Shown piece after piece: positions 1-9,068 of a stretch of DNA of 33,380 bases (position 1 is its first letter; each line of letters starts with the position of its first letter). The position numbers and the translations under genes are program-made. Source of the DNA: Fusobacterium perfoetens (GTDB lineage: Bacteria; Fusobacteriota; Fusobacteriia; Fusobacteriales; Fusobacteriaceae); contig NZ_JADYTX010000024.1 of the NCBI RefSeq assembly GCF_021531475.1, forward strand, positions 1 to 33,380, written 5' to 3'. The notes under the pieces were generated by a model. The model had not been told where the DNA came from and searched no databases. It saw only the letters and a program-made list of their open reading frames with translations.

Positions 1-28
1 TATACCCTACAACTCAAATTTTGTCAAC
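1..28 (-). promoter_or_regulatory. Leftward sigma70-type promoter cut by the window edge
   Basis: On the minus strand TTGACA (28 to 23 region) is followed by 17 nt and then TATA at the last four bases of the window, which fits a -35/-10 pair with the -10 truncated. It would drive a transcript leaving the window to the left. The target gene is not visible. Confidence 0.45.
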
Positions 29-141
29 GATATTTTTTTAATTTTATTAAATTTTAAAACTTTTCTTTATTTTTCAATAGATAAAATTTTAAAAATATTT
101 TTATAATTTTTAATTTTTGAGAAAATTTTATAAAAAAATAA

Positions 142-446
142 AAGACTGTTGCATTTTTTATTAAAAAAAATATAGATTAAAATTATGAAAAAATAAAACC
201 AACAAAGATAAATGCTATAAAAAAATTTAAGAATTACATAATTTATTAAAAAAATTAAAACGTCAAGAATTTATATATCTAAAATAATACTACCTCAACG
301 GAATAAATTTATCATTTTTAGTAAAATAAATTTTAGTTAATAATTTTCTAGAAGTATTAAGTAATTCTAAATTTTTTAAATTAAATCAAATTTATAAAAT
401 ATGAAGTGATTTTTAATCTTATATTTCTTAAGTTTACAACAGCCTT
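142..446. repeat. Degenerate copy of the CTGTTGCA palindromic repeat family; fills the gene-free left end
   Basis: The ends match the better copies at 22418 and 27321: a left end with CTGTTGCA (146-153) followed by a TATAGATTAAAA-type segment, and a right end with TTTTTAATCTTATATTTCTTA followed by ACAACAGCC. The middle (about 190-400) is A/T-rich and no longer matches the conserved core of the family. I see no coding capacity in 1-459. The right end lies 14 bases from the 3' end of the ldh-like gene, so the inverted ends could help terminate its transcript. Identification is by eye. Confidence 0.55.
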
Positions 447-459
447 TTCTAAATATTTT

Positions 460-1413
460 CTAAAGTGTCAAAGCTAGTTTATAATTTTTTCTCATTACAT
501 CACAAGAAGCTCCAAATTTTTCTAAATCCTCTTTTGACATAGGAAGTTCTATAACTTTTTCAACTCCATTTTTTCCAACTATAGCTGGAACACTAGCATA
601 AACATCACTTTGTCCATACTCTCCCCTTAAAAGAGTAGACACCATACAAACTTTTCTCTCATCAGCTAAGATAGTTTTTATAATCTCAACACAAGAAGTT
701 CCTATTCCAAATTCTGTAGAACCTTTTCCTTTTAGAACTAGCCAACCACCATATCTAGCATCATTAGCTATCTCTTCAAGATTAAGATGTCCATAAGTTT
801 CTGGCTCCTCTTTCATAAGTTCTATTAAAGATTTTCCAAATATAGTAGCCACAGACCAAGGAACCATTTGAGATTCTCCGTGTTCTCCCATAACATAAGC
901 ATATATTGATTTTTGGTCTATATTTAATTTTTTAGATAAAACCTTTCTAAGTCTAGCTGAATCCAAAGTTGTGCTTGTAGAAAGAATTTTATTTGATGGA
1001 TAATTTAATTTTGTTTGTAAATAATATGTGATAACATCTGCTGGATTTGATATATCTATTATAATTCCAGAAAATTTAGAATTTTTTATCCCCTCTACGA
1101 CACTTTCAAGGCAAGTTATAGTTTTTCCTAAAGTATCCATTCTAGTTTCATTTAAGTTTGGTAGTGGACCAACAGAGATAACAATAATTTCTGCATCATC
1201 TATATCTGAATAATCTCCAGCTTTAACTCTTACTCTGTGTGGAAGATATACAACTGCGTCTGCTGTATCCTCTGCTTGAGCCAAAGCTTTCTTTTCATCT
1301 ATATCTATATAAACTAATTCATCACACACCCCTTGTGTCACTAAAGAAAATCCCACATGAGAACCAACGTGTCCCGCTCCAATTACAACTATTTTTCTGC
1401 TTTTTATTTCCAT
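460..1413 (-). CDS. ldh: L-lactate dehydrogenase-family NAD-dependent 2-hydroxyacid dehydrogenase
   Basis: 317 residues, the usual length of the lactate/malate dehydrogenase family. The N-terminal NAD-binding fold shows GAGHVG (12-17) with the adenosine-binding acid D37. The family catalytic residues are present: R91 on the loop, N123 in DISNPAD, D151 and R154 in LDSARLR, and H178 in MGEHG. These predict reversible NADH-dependent reduction of pyruvate or another 2-oxoacid in the cytoplasm. The residue aligned with the lactate-specific Gln102 is Pro (P85), neither the Gln of lactate nor the Arg of malate dehydrogenases, so exact substrate is uncertain; a branched or longer 2-oxoacid is possible. 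Start is ATG with AAGGAGG about 10 nt upstream. It follows pssA in the same direction but is separated from it by a terminator, so it is probably a single-gene unit. Confidence 0.85.
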   Translation of the reverse strand: MEIKSRKIVVIGAGHVGSHVGFSLVTQGVCDELVYIDIDEKKALAQAEDTADAVVYLPHRVRVKAGDYSDIDDAEIIVISVGPLPNLNETRMDTLGKTITCLESVVEGIKNSKFSGIIIDISNPADVITYYLQTKLNYPSNKILSTSTTLDSARLRKVLSKKLNIDQKSIYAYVMGEHGESQMVPWSVATIFGKSLIELMKEEPETYGHLNLEEIANDARYGGWLVLKGKGSTEFGIGTSCVEIIKTILADERKVCMVSTLLRGEYGQSDVYASVPAIVGKNGVEKVIELPMSKEDLEKFGASCDVMRKNYKLALTL

Positions 1414-1506
1414 AATTCAAGTATCCTCCTTAAAATAAGTTTTCATTAATAATATCACTAATTGAATTTATTTGCTAGTGAACAATTAAAAAAATTTTTT
1501 GTTCCT

Positions 1507-1555
1507 AATAAAAAAATAAAACACCCTACACTCTTTAAAAGTTGTAAGATGTTTT
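1507..1555 (-). terminator. Intrinsic terminator of pssA
   Basis: On the minus strand a 13-bp stem with several G-U pairs (arms 1543-1555 and 1518-1530) is followed by a T-rich tract. It lies just after the pssA stop codon. Confidence 0.75.
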
Positions 1556-1579
1556 AAAAATCTTGTTCGTATATATTTT

Positions 1580-2314
1580 TTATTCTTCCTCTTGAGTTTC
1601 TTGTTCCTCTTGATTTTTTATCTCTTTTCTGTATAAGTGATATTGGAATAAATTATAAATTATATAATAGAATGAGAATATAAATAAACTATATTTTAAT
1701 GTTGCAAGAACACAGATTACAAAAATTCCCATATATTTTTTAGGTACAAAATTAAATACTTTGTCTGGAGTTAAGAAAGTAATAGTAGATACCATTAGTA
1801 TTGCAGAAATTATTGTTATAGAGATAAAGAACTCTGCATTAAAGAAATTGTATCCATATTTTTCTAAAGTTCTACAAAGTAATAAATAAGATATTATAGA
1901 AGCTGCCCCATTTGGAATAGGCATTCCACTAAAATCATCTTTTTCATTAGAAGCGACTGTAACAACATTAAACTTTACAAGTCTCATAACTCCACAAAGA
2001 GCATAAATAAATGCAACAGGGATTGCCATTGTTACAAATCTAGGATATTCCGATAAGATAGAATAAACTAAGATACTAGGAGCTATACCGAATGAGATAG
2101 CATCTGAAAATGAGTCAAACTCTTTTCCAAATTCACTGAAGGCATCAAACTTTCTAGCAGCTTTTCCATCTAATCCGTCACACACCATAGCTAAAAATAT
2201 AAACCAAATAGCATAAGTATAATTAGATTTTATTGATGCAGTAATACTTAAGTAACCAAGAAGCATATTCGCAGCTGTAATTCCATTAGGTGCTAAATAT
2301 TTTTTTTCAACCAT
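1580..2314 (-). CDS. pssA: CDP-diacylglycerol--serine O-phosphatidyltransferase
   Basis: 244-residue integral membrane enzyme that joins CDP-diacylglycerol and L-serine to make phosphatidylserine, the precursor of phosphatidylethanolamine. The CDP-alcohol phosphatidyltransferase signature is complete: D46-x2-D49-G50-x2-A53-R54-x8-G63-x3-D67-x3-D71, the metal- and CDP-binding residues. The PNGITAAN stretch at 9-16 and the run of hydrophobic helices afterwards are typical of the Gram-positive-type PssA. The C-terminus ends in a Gln/Glu-rich tail (KNQEEQETQEEE). Start is ATG with a GGAAGTGAT ribosome binding site. No phosphatidylserine decarboxylase is in view. Other CDP-alcohol transferases (PgsA) share the motif, but the Asn/Thr-rich N-terminus favours PssA. 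Confidence 0.87.
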   Translation of the reverse strand: MVEKKYLAPNGITAANMLLGYLSITASIKSNYTYAIWFIFLAMVCDGLDGKAARKFDAFSEFGKEFDSFSDAISFGIAPSILVYSILSEYPRFVTMAIPVAFIYALCGVMRLVKFNVVTVASNEKDDFSGMPIPNGAASIISYLLLCRTLEKYGYNFFNAEFFISITIISAILMVSTITFLTPDKVFNFVPKKYMGIFVICVLATLKYSLFIFSFYYIIYNLFQYHLYRKEIKNQEEQETQEEE

Positions 2315-2357
2315 TATTAATCACTTCCAATTTTTAGAATTCGTACATAGATACTAT

Positions 2358-2395
2358 ATTTTACCACATCATTTTCATTTTTTCAATTTTTTTTA
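2358..2395 (-). promoter_or_regulatory. pssA promoter
   Basis: Minus strand TTGAAA, 17 nt, then TAAAAT preceded by TGG (an extended -10). About 45-50 bases upstream of the pssA start codon. Coordinates approximate. Confidence 0.6.
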
Positions 2396-2456
2396 AGCTT
2401 CGAAGAAAAAAATCAATTTTTCGTTGTCTAAGTTAATATAACTTAAATAAAAAGTT

Positions 2457-2485
2457 TTGAGTAATTTTAATCTATATGATATAAT
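2457..2485 (+). promoter_or_regulatory. Promoter of the 2513-4603 operon
   Basis: TTGAGT at 2457-2462, 17-nt spacer, TATAAT at 2480-2485. Transcription would start near 2492, only about 20 bases before the GTG start codon. Confidence 0.75.
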
Positions 2486-2512
2486 TATTGACATAAAAAA
2501 GGAGGAATTTTA

Positions 2513-3811
2513 GTGAAAAAAATAGTAAACGGATTAATAGGAATAACAATTTTAGCAGGAGTTGGAGTTTTCGGTCTAAAGGATATGGTTATCCAAAAAG
2601 TTTTAGAAAAACAAATGACTGAGGCTTTGGAAAGCAATGTTAGAATATATGGAGTAGATTATTTTATTTTTAAAGAGAAACTTGAATTAAAAGGAATTGG
2701 TATAGAGAGTAAAGAAGATGAATCAATAGACGCTATCTATATTAATAGAGTTTCTACTAATATTAAACTTCAACAGATTTTTGATAAAAAAATTGGTTTG
2801 GAAAATCTAGAAATAAGAGATATCGAACTTAATAAAAAAACAGATAGAAAAAATACAAAACCTGTTGTTAGAAAAATTGAAACTGAACTTACTAATAAAA
2901 AAATAAGTCCAGAGGAGATGCAAAAGTTAACTGAATCTTTCTTGGTTAATTATCAACATTTGCTTACAAAATTAAAAAGTGATAACAGCGAAAAAAATGC
3001 TAGACTTAAAGCTTTATTTATAAATGTAACAGTTCCAGCTCTAGATAAATTTATTGATTATAAACTTTCTGATATAGCTTCGTCTTATATGATAGACATT
3101 ATCGATAAATACAATACTCTTAAAGCTAACTTCCAAGAATCAAAAGATTCTTTAGAAGAAGATGCTTGGGTAGTAGAGATTTCAGACCTTTTAGTTAAAA
3201 CCTCTCTTCTTGGAAGAAATTTTGAGGGAGTTGTAAAAGGAATAACTACTGACAAAACTAAGATGAATAAAAATATTCCATTTAGTTTGGTGGCAAGTAA
3301 CCAAGATGAAAAGAGTTCTATCACTGGTTATTTGAATATCGGTGCTTTTACTGGAGAGATTGACAGTAAATTTGAAAATATTGATGTTAATAATTTTATG
3401 ACTGAAAAAGATTTAATCGAGGCAAAAGCTAACCTTGTCCAAAAAATATCTCTTGATGAGGAGAAAATATCAATAATCGGTAGACTTGATATGAAAGAAT
3501 TAGATATTAATAAAGAAAAAGTTTCTGATTATTTCTTAAAAGATAAAGATGCTCTAGATATTATCGTCGGAGATACTAATGACAAAATCAAAAATTTAAA
3601 AGTAGAGTATAATTACAATCCTAGTTTTAATAGAGTTTTTGTAAATAGTAATATTGCAAAAGAAGTGGCTTCATATTTAGGTGGAAACGATAGACAATTA
3701 GATAAATTAAAAGAAGATTTTAACAATAAATATGGAGAAAAAATCAATAAAACGAAAGAAGAATTAAAATACAAACTAGAAGAATTTATAAATGTTTTTA
3801 ATAAAAACTAA
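2513..3811 (+). CDS. Membrane-anchored protein of unknown function, AsmA-like look
   Basis: 432 residues starting at GTG with a strong AAGGAGG about 8 nt upstream. Residues 5-27 form one hydrophobic segment (uncleaved anchor or signal), and the rest is hydrophilic and Lys/Glu/Asp-rich. The segment just after the anchor (about 40-110: LELKGIGIES, then VSTNIKLQQIF and LENLEIRDIEL) resembles the beta-strand repeats at the N-terminus of AsmA/DUF748-type envelope proteins, some of which move lipids between membranes. A long central stretch (about 115-215) is probably alpha-helical, and the C-terminus (about 395-432) looks coiled-coil. No catalytic motif is seen. It is followed by coaX after 18 nt, so they share a transcript. 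The AsmA relation is my visual impression only; function is unknown. Confidence 0.8.
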   Translation: MKKIVNGLIGITILAGVGVFGLKDMVIQKVLEKQMTEALESNVRIYGVDYFIFKEKLELKGIGIESKEDESIDAIYINRVSTNIKLQQIFDKKIGLENLEIRDIELNKKTDRKNTKPVVRKIETELTNKKISPEEMQKLTESFLVNYQHLLTKLKSDNSEKNARLKALFINVTVPALDKFIDYKLSDIASSYMIDIIDKYNTLKANFQESKDSLEEDAWVVEISDLLVKTSLLGRNFEGVVKGITTDKTKMNKNIPFSLVASNQDEKSSITGYLNIGAFTGEIDSKFENIDVNNFMTEKDLIEAKANLVQKISLDEEKISIIGRLDMKELDINKEKVSDYFLKDKDALDIIVGDTNDKIKNLKVEYNYNPSFNRVFVNSNIAKEVASYLGGNDRQLDKLKEDFNNKYGEKINKTKEELKYKLEEFINVFNKN

Positions 3812-3829
3812 TTTAGCAAGGAGAAAAAA

Positions 3830-4603
3830 ATGTATATAGTTTTTGATGTTGGAAATACTAATATTGTTACGAGCATTCTTAACTCAGAGGGGATTGTTGA
3901 AGAAACTTTTAGAAATAGAACCAATGACAGAATGACTGAAGATGAGTTTATGGGATTTTTTAAAAGTATGATGGATATTCATAATATCGAAGTTAAAGAT
4001 ATCCAAGGGATAATGATTTCATCAGTGGTACCTGTTATTACAACAATCCTACAAAGATTTGGAAAAAAATATTTTAACTTAGATGTTTTTGTGGTAAATA
4101 TAAAGAAAAAAGTTCCTTTTAAATTTAAAAGGGGAGTAGATGGCTCTAATATGGGAGCTGACAGAATAATAAATGTTGTTCAAGCTCTTAAAGAGTATCC
4201 TGACAAAAATCTTATTATCTTTGACTTTGGAACTGCTACAACATATGAAGTATTAAAAAAAGATGTCTATATAGGAGGAGGGATTTTCCCCGGACCAAAA
4301 ACATATATAAACTCTTTATTTGGTACAACAGCTCGTCTTCCAAAAGTTGAATTTGATGAGATGCCTAGCGTTTTAGGAAAAAATACTGTCGAGGGAATTC
4401 AAGCAGCTACTTTCTATGGATATATCGGTCAAGTAAAATATCTTATTCAAAAAATAAAAGAGGAAGTTGGAGAAGATTGTTTTGTACTAGCCACTGGTGG
4501 TTTTAGTAAAATCATTGGAGAATATGTAAAAGAGATTGACAAATGTAGCTCTAAACTTAGCATAAGAGGAATATATACACTTTATAAAATGAATAAAAAA
4601 TAA
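3830..4603 (+). CDS. coaX: Type III pantothenate kinase
   Basis: 257 residues. It phosphorylates pantothenate with ATP, the first step of coenzyme A synthesis, in the cytoplasm. Family motifs are clear: the phosphate-binding loop DVGNTN (6-11), ADRIINVV near residue 105, FDFGTATTYEV near 130-140, the GGGIFPG turn near 150, and TARLPKVE near 167. Type III kinases (CoaX) are acetate/sugar kinase-Hsp70-fold enzymes that need a monovalent cation and are not feedback-inhibited by CoA. Start is ATG with AAGGAG upstream; it lies 18 nt after the unknown membrane protein and ends at a bidirectional terminator. Confidence 0.93.
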   Translation: MYIVFDVGNTNIVTSILNSEGIVEETFRNRTNDRMTEDEFMGFFKSMMDIHNIEVKDIQGIMISSVVPVITTILQRFGKKYFNLDVFVVNIKKKVPFKFKRGVDGSNMGADRIINVVQALKEYPDKNLIIFDFGTATTYEVLKKDVYIGGGIFPGPKTYINSLFGTTARLPKVEFDEMPSVLGKNTVEGIQAATFYGYIGQVKYLIQKIKEEVGEDCFVLATGGFSKIIGEYVKEIDKCSSKLSIRGIYTLYKMNKK

Positions 4604-4610
4604 TATAATA

Positions 4611-4638
4611 AAGGGTTGCCAAGTAGCAACCCTTTTTA
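4611..4638. terminator. Bidirectional terminator between coaX and glyA
   Basis: Perfect 9-bp stem (AAGGGTTGC at 4611-4619 with GCAACCCTT at 4626-4634) and a 6-nt loop, followed by T5 on the plus strand and a T/A-rich tract on the minus strand. It serves both converging genes. Confidence 0.88.
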
Positions 4639-4643
4639 AATAA

Positions 4644-5894
4644 TTATTCATATAATGGGAATTTTAAGCAAAGTTCTCTTACTTCTTCTCTTATTTTTAA
4701 AAGTTCAGATTCATTGTTGATATTATCTACAACTCTTAAAATAAAGTTTGCTATCTCTTCCATCTCTTTTTCTTTCATTCCTCTAGTAGTCATAGCAGGT
4801 GAACCAATTCTTATACCACTTGTAACCATTGGTTTTTCAGTGTCATAAGGGATTCCATTTTTATTAACAGTTATTCCAGCTATTTCTAAAGCTTTTTCAA
4901 CTTCTGCCCCTGTTAAACCTTTATTTGCTTTTACATCTATTAAGACCATATGGTTATCAGTTCCACCACTTACAACTCTTAAGCCACCTTGTTCTAAAAC
5001 TTTTGCTAAAACTTTAGCATTTGTTACAACTTGATGCTGATATTCTTTGAAACTTGGAGATAATGCCTCTTTAAATGCCACAGCTTTACCAGCTATAATG
5101 TGCATTAAAGGTCCTCCTTGGATTCCCGGGAAGATTGTTTTATTTATTTTTTTCGCAATCTCCTCATTATTTGTCATTATAACTCCACCACGAGGTCCTC
5201 TTAAAGTTTTGTGAGTTGTAGTTGTAACAACATCTGCATAAGGAACTGGGCTTGGGTGTTCTCCTGTAGCTACAAGTCCAGCAATGTGAGCCATATCCAC
5301 CATTAAATAAGCTCCAACTTTATCAGCTATCTCTCTAAATCTTTTGAAATCTATAACTCTTGCATAAGCACTTGCTCCAGCAACAATTATTTTTGGTTTT
5401 ACTTCAAAAGCTAATCTTTCAACTTCGTCATAATCTATTAATTCAGTTTCTTTTGATACGCTATAAGAATAAACTTTATAATCTTTACCAGAAAAGTTTA
5501 CATTTTTTCCGTGAGTAAGATGTCCTCCGTGGTCAAGTTTCATTCCAAGTATAACATCTCCTATATTTATTAAAGCTTTATAAACTCCCATATTTGCTTG
5601 TGAACCTGAATGAGGTTGTACATTCACATATTTTACATTAAAAAGTTCTTTTGCTCTCTCAATAGCTAATTTTTCAGCTACGTCAACAAATGAGCAACCA
5701 CCATAATATCTTTTATCTGGATATCCTTCTGCATATTTATTTGTCATTATACTACCACAAGCTTCTAACACAGCTTCTGATACAAAGTTTTCTGAGGCTA
5801 TAAGTTCTATCCCCTCATTTTGTCTTTTTCTTTCATTTTCTATTGCTTCAAATATCTCTCTATCTGTTTCAAAAAGTTTTTCTAATTTTTTCAT
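4644..5894 (-). CDS. glyA: Serine hydroxymethyltransferase
   Basis: 416 residues, normal for bacterial SHMT. PLP-dependent interconversion of serine and glycine with transfer of the one-carbon unit to tetrahydrofolate. Visible motifs: IASENF (32-37), [13 protein letters not shown] (54-66, the tetrahydrofolate/PLP region), PHSGSQAN (94-101), D200 and H203 stacking and binding PLP, and the Schiff-base lysine K229 in [14 protein letters not shown]. All key residues are intact. Start ATG has GAGGAGG 8 nt upstream. The leader also carries a second AAGGAGG and a start-stop ATGTAA (see findings). Confidence 0.95.
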   Translation of the reverse strand: MKKLEKLFETDREIFEAIENERKRQNEGIELIASENFVSEAVLEACGSIMTNKYAEGYPDKRYYGGCSFVDVAEKLAIERAKELFNVKYVNVQPHSGSQANMGVYKALINIGDVILGMKLDHGGHLTHGKNVNFSGKDYKVYSYSVSKETELIDYDEVERLAFEVKPKIIVAGASAYARVIDFKRFREIADKVGAYLMVDMAHIAGLVATGEHPSPVPYADVVTTTTHKTLRGPRGGVIMTNNEEIAKKINKTIFPGIQGGPLMHIIAGKAVAFKEALSPSFKEYQHQVVTNAKVLAKVLEQGGLRVVSGGTDNHMVLIDVKANKGLTGAEVEKALEIAGITVNKNGIPYDTEKPMVTSGIRIGSPAMTTRGMKEKEMEEIANFILRVVDNINNESELLKIREEVRELCLKFPLYE

Positions 5895-6046
5895 ATTTTT
5901 ACCTCCTCAAATCCACTTTTTATAAACTTACATCAAATCTCAAACCTCCTTAATATTTTATATAGTAACATATTTTTTCTTAAAATAAAAGAAGTTTATA
6001 TTTTTGAATAATAACTCTTTCAACCGTAGATATTTTATTGAAAAAG

Positions 6047-6055
6047 TGTTATAAT
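6047..6055 (+). promoter_or_regulatory. Extended -10 promoter of the lipid kinase operon
   Basis: TGT followed by TATAAT (6050-6055), an extended -10 element; no good -35 is apparent 17 nt upstream. The start codon lies about 42 bases downstream. Confidence 0.55.
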
Positions 6056-6097
6056 CTATTTACTTAATATTTCAAAAAATACTTTTTAGGAGGAGAG

Positions 6098-6985
6098 ATG
6101 AGAAAAGTAAAATTTATATATAATCCTTTCTCTGGCGAAAAAGAGATACTTAAGTATTTGGATTATCTGATTTACTCTTATCAAAAAAAATCTTTTACAG
6201 TTATACCATATAGACTTGGATTTGATAGAGATATATCAGAGGCTTTTGCTGATATTGATGATACTTTTGACCATATATTAATATCTGGTGGCGACGGTAC
6301 TGTCAACGAAGTTGTAAACGGAATGAAAAAATTAAATATAGATTTGCCAATCGGTGTTATCCCTGCTGGTACAGCTAATGATTTTGCTCACTTAATAGGT
6401 ATGCCTCAGAGTATAAGATACTCTATTGATGCTATTTTAAATAGTGAAGTTTCTTTAGTTGACCTTGGAAAAGCTAATGATAAATATTTTGTTAATATTT
6501 TTAGCTGTGGACTTTTTACAGATGTTTCACAGAAAACACCTACAGAATATAAAAATACCTTTGGAAAACTCGCATATTATTTTACAGGAATAAAAGAGTT
6601 GCCTAAATTTAAAACTCTTGACCTTTCTATAAAATCTAAAAACTTTAATTATGAGGGTTCATCTATTTTGTTTTTTGTATTCAACGGTAGAACTGCTGGT
6701 AATCTAGAAGTGGCTCACGACTCAACAGTTGACGACGGATACTTAGATGTTATTATTATTCCTGCTGATAATATATTAGAAAAACTATCTATACTACCAC
6801 ATCTTTTAAATAAAAATAATACCTCTTATCCAAAAGGGATTATTCACTTTAAAACTGATGAAATAGAGATAGATGTAAAAAATTCTAATGAGTATACTAC
6901 TGATATAGACGGGGAGCAAGGACCAAAATTCCCTATAAAAATAACTTGTGAAAAAAATAGCCTAAAAGTTTTGGGCTGGATATAG
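6098..6985 (+). CDS. Diacylglycerol/lipid kinase (DgkB/YegS family)
   Basis: 295 residues of the DAGK catalytic domain family. The glycine-rich nucleotide loop SGGDGTVNEV (63-72) and the GTANDFA motif (91-97) are intact, and the N-terminal KFIYNPFSG start is typical. A C-terminal beta-sandwich with the IDGE-like turn DIDGEQ is present near residue 273. Proteins of this family phosphorylate diacylglycerol to phosphatidic acid (DgkB) or act on related lipids (YegS, on phosphatidylglycerol); sequence alone does not decide which. Start ATG has AGGAGGAG 5 nt upstream. It shares a transcript with the small gene that begins 14 nt later. Confidence 0.88.
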   Translation: MRKVKFIYNPFSGEKEILKYLDYLIYSYQKKSFTVIPYRLGFDRDISEAFADIDDTFDHILISGGDGTVNEVVNGMKKLNIDLPIGVIPAGTANDFAHLIGMPQSIRYSIDAILNSEVSLVDLGKANDKYFVNIFSCGLFTDVSQKTPTEYKNTFGKLAYYFTGIKELPKFKTLDLSIKSKNFNYEGSSILFFVFNGRTAGNLEVAHDSTVDDGYLDVIIIPADNILEKLSILPHLLNKNNTSYPKGIIHFKTDEIEIDVKNSNEYTTDIDGEQGPKFPIKITCEKNSLKVLGWI

Positions 6986-6999
6986 ACTTTGGAGGAAAA

Positions 7000-7278
7000 A
7001 TGAGAAAACTAAAAAACTTTAAAAAAACTGACAAAATCCCACCATATTTAGACAATGAAAAACTTATATTTGCTGGGTTTTATAAAAAATACTCTTGTAT
7101 AGCATCTCTTGAAGAGGGGAAAAAATTCGTTAGTATTTCTGCTGAAAAAGGGGAGGTTAAACTAACTGAATATGAGATGCAAGAGATTACAAATAATTTC
7201 CAAATGGGAGAGTATGAAACTTGGGAGATAAAATCTCCTTTTAGAGAGGGAAAAACTAGATACTTTAGAGAAAAATAA
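7000..7278 (+). CDS. Small conserved-looking protein of unknown function
   Basis: 92 residues, charged and soluble, with no signal peptide or membrane segment. Start ATG has GGAGG 5 nt upstream and lies 14 nt after the lipid kinase stop, so it is almost certainly translated from the same mRNA. The sequence begins with a basic stretch (MRKLKNFKKTDK) and contains an alternating pattern of polar and aromatic residues (WEIKSPFREGKTRYFREK at the end). I do not recognise the family. A palindromic repeat begins a few bases after its stop codon. Confidence 0.7.
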   Translation: MRKLKNFKKTDKIPPYLDNEKLIFAGFYKKYSCIASLEEGKKFVSISAEKGEVKLTEYEMQEITNNFQMGEYETWEIKSPFREGKTRYFREK

Positions 7279-7283
7279 TTAAA

Positions 7284-7480
7284 AAAAATATAAGATTAAA
7301 AATTACTACAGATTACGAAAAATTGATTTATTATAAGCTCATTTCACTAAAATCACAAAACTCGCTAACGCTCAAACAGTTGTGATTTTTAGCGTTCAAT
7401 ATCGCTTTATAAATCTAATTTTTCTCCATAATTTTCGTAATTTTTAATCTATATTCTTATTAATAAAAAATGCAACATCT
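7284..7480. repeat. Palindromic repeat copy 2, left end missing
   Basis: About 195 bases that align by eye along their whole length with the copies at 22418 and 27321. The conserved core (7348-7400) holds the inverted arms AATCACAAAACTCGCT and its partner ending in GTTGTGATTT. The right terminal TGCAACA is at 7471-7477; the left CTGTTGCA end is absent, replaced by the A-rich run after the 7000-7278 gene. The element folds as one long imperfect hairpin. It separates two converging genes (7278 plus, 7493 minus) and could terminate both. Confidence 0.75.
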
Positions 7481-7492
7481 CTCTTTTTATTT

Positions 7493-9004
7493 TTAATTTT
7501 TTTCAGTTCTTTTAATATAATTTAAAATCTCTGATATTGTCATATCCACTATCGCAATAATTTTTTCTCTAAATAAATTAACTATATTTCTTATAGATTG
7601 AGATAAATTAATAGCATTTTCTTCTTTCTCTACTCCTAAATTTCTGAAGAAATATATTGTCATAACTCCGATAACTGTTCCTGCTATAATATCTGAAAGA
7701 GGAGAGGCAAATAAAATTCCATATATCCCTCTTCCTACCTCTTTATTTTCAAAAAATCTACAAAGTCCCAAAGTAAATATTACAAAGCAAAACATATCTC
7801 TAAGGATAGAGGCTATCATTGAGTGAATAGGTTTTCCAATAGATTGGAAGAATATAGATGAAATCTTTATAAAGCAAGTTACAAAGCAAAAACTTAAGAA
7901 AATACGGAAACTTTTTGTTGCAAAATCCATATAAAGTTCATTTTGTTTTCCAAAAATTAAAATTATCATCTCTGGATATAGTTCAAATATCAAAGTGGAT
8001 AAAATCCCAACTCCAAGAGATGAGATTAAAATAAAACGATAAGTTTCTTTTACTCTATCTAATTTCTTAGCTCCATAGTTATAACCTAAAATCGGTTGTC
8101 CACCTAAAGCTATTCCAACAGCGATATTATTTACAATAGTATAAACCTTTGTCTGAATGCTAAAAACAGAGATTGGAATATCGCTACCATAGATAGAAGT
8201 AGCTCCATATTTTGCCAAAGTAATATTACTAAGTAGCGTCATAACTACCATTGAAATCTGAATAATAAAAGTAGAACCACCTAGCATAATAAGATTTTTT
8301 AGCATATCTTTTTTTATGTGGAAACTCTCTTTGGAAAGTTTAAAACTTTTTGGTTTTAAAAAATATAATCCACAAATAATAAAAGATACCCCTTGTCCAA
8401 TCACTGTGGCTATTGCTGCTCCCTCAATCCCCCAATCTAACCAAAATATACAGATAGGGTCTAGAATAATATTTAAAATAGCTCCCGAACACATTGCCAT
8501 CATAGCATAAGTTGGACTTCCGTCAGCTCTTATCATACTGTTCATCACATTAAACATCAGATATGCTGGAAAAAATAAAGCTATAATTTCAAAATAATTG
8601 CAAGCTAAATCAAGAGTAGCCTCTGACGCACCAAATAAAATCATTAAAGGCTCACAAAATAAAATACAAACTCCCGAAAGAATAACACTTATTATAAAAG
8701 TAGTTGTAAGTCCCGTCCCAACACATCTGTGAGCACTTTCACTGTCTTGACGTCCAGAACAGATACTTAAATAAGAGGCTGCTCCATCTCCAACACACCA
8801 AGCAAAAGCATTACAAATACAAATAATGGGAAAAGATATTCCTGTGGCAGCGTTTCCCAAATAACCAAGCTCACTATTTCCAATAAAGATTTGGTCTACA
8901 ATGTTGTAGAGTGCACTTATCAGAAGTCCCATAACACAAGGTACAGAGAATTTTAAAAGCAGTTGAGATACTGGCTTTTCTCCTAAAATTTTGTTTTCTT
9001 CCAT
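7493..9004 (-). CDS. MATE-family efflux transporter
   Basis: 503 residues, a polytopic membrane protein with about 12 transmembrane segments arranged as two halves, the hallmark of MATE sodium- or proton-coupled exporters (NorM/DinF/MepA-like). The start LGEKPVSQLLLKFSVPCVMGLLISALYNIVD-type N-terminus with the NxVDQIFIG segment near 35-42 and the second-half LGYNYGAKK (near 305) are typical MATE signatures. The C-terminal 40 residues form a hydrophilic/amphipathic tail. Start ATG has AAGGAGG about 11 nt upstream. Its leader carries a purine riboswitch, which suggests the substrate or its physiology is linked to purines; this is inference, not a substrate assignment. Confidence 0.9.
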   Translation of the reverse strand: MEENKILGEKPVSQLLLKFSVPCVMGLLISALYNIVDQIFIGNSELGYLGNAATGISFPIICICNAFAWCVGDGAASYLSICSGRQDSESAHRCVGTGLTTTFIISVILSGVCILFCEPLMILFGASEATLDLACNYFEIIALFFPAYLMFNVMNSMIRADGSPTYAMMAMCSGAILNIILDPICIFWLDWGIEGAAIATVIGQGVSFIICGLYFLKPKSFKLSKESFHIKKDMLKNLIMLGGSTFIIQISMVVMTLLSNITLAKYGATSIYGSDIPISVFSIQTKVYTIVNNIAVGIALGGQPILGYNYGAKKLDRVKETYRFILISSLGVGILSTLIFELYPEMIILIFGKQNELYMDFATKSFRIFLSFCFVTCFIKISSIFFQSIGKPIHSMIASILRDMFCFVIFTLGLCRFFENKEVGRGIYGILFASPLSDIIAGTVIGVMTIYFFRNLGVEKEENAINLSQSIRNIVNLFREKIIAIVDMTISEILNYIKRTEKN

Positions 9005-9025
9005 AAAAATTTTTCCTCCTTAATA

Positions 9026-9060
9026 AGCACAAAAACCGTAAACAATTTACTTTTGTGCAT
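9026..9060 (-). promoter_or_regulatory. Riboswitch expression platform hairpin
   Basis: After the aptamer the leader can form a long hairpin, GCACAAAA-GTAAA-TTG-TTTAC-GG-TTTTTGTGC. There is no proper U-tract after it and the ribosome binding site (9015-9021) lies 5 bases outside it. The segment 9036-9051 can instead pair with aptamer bases 9076-9091, so the two folds exclude each other. Confidence 0.55.
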
Positions 9061-9068
9061 TTTTTAAT

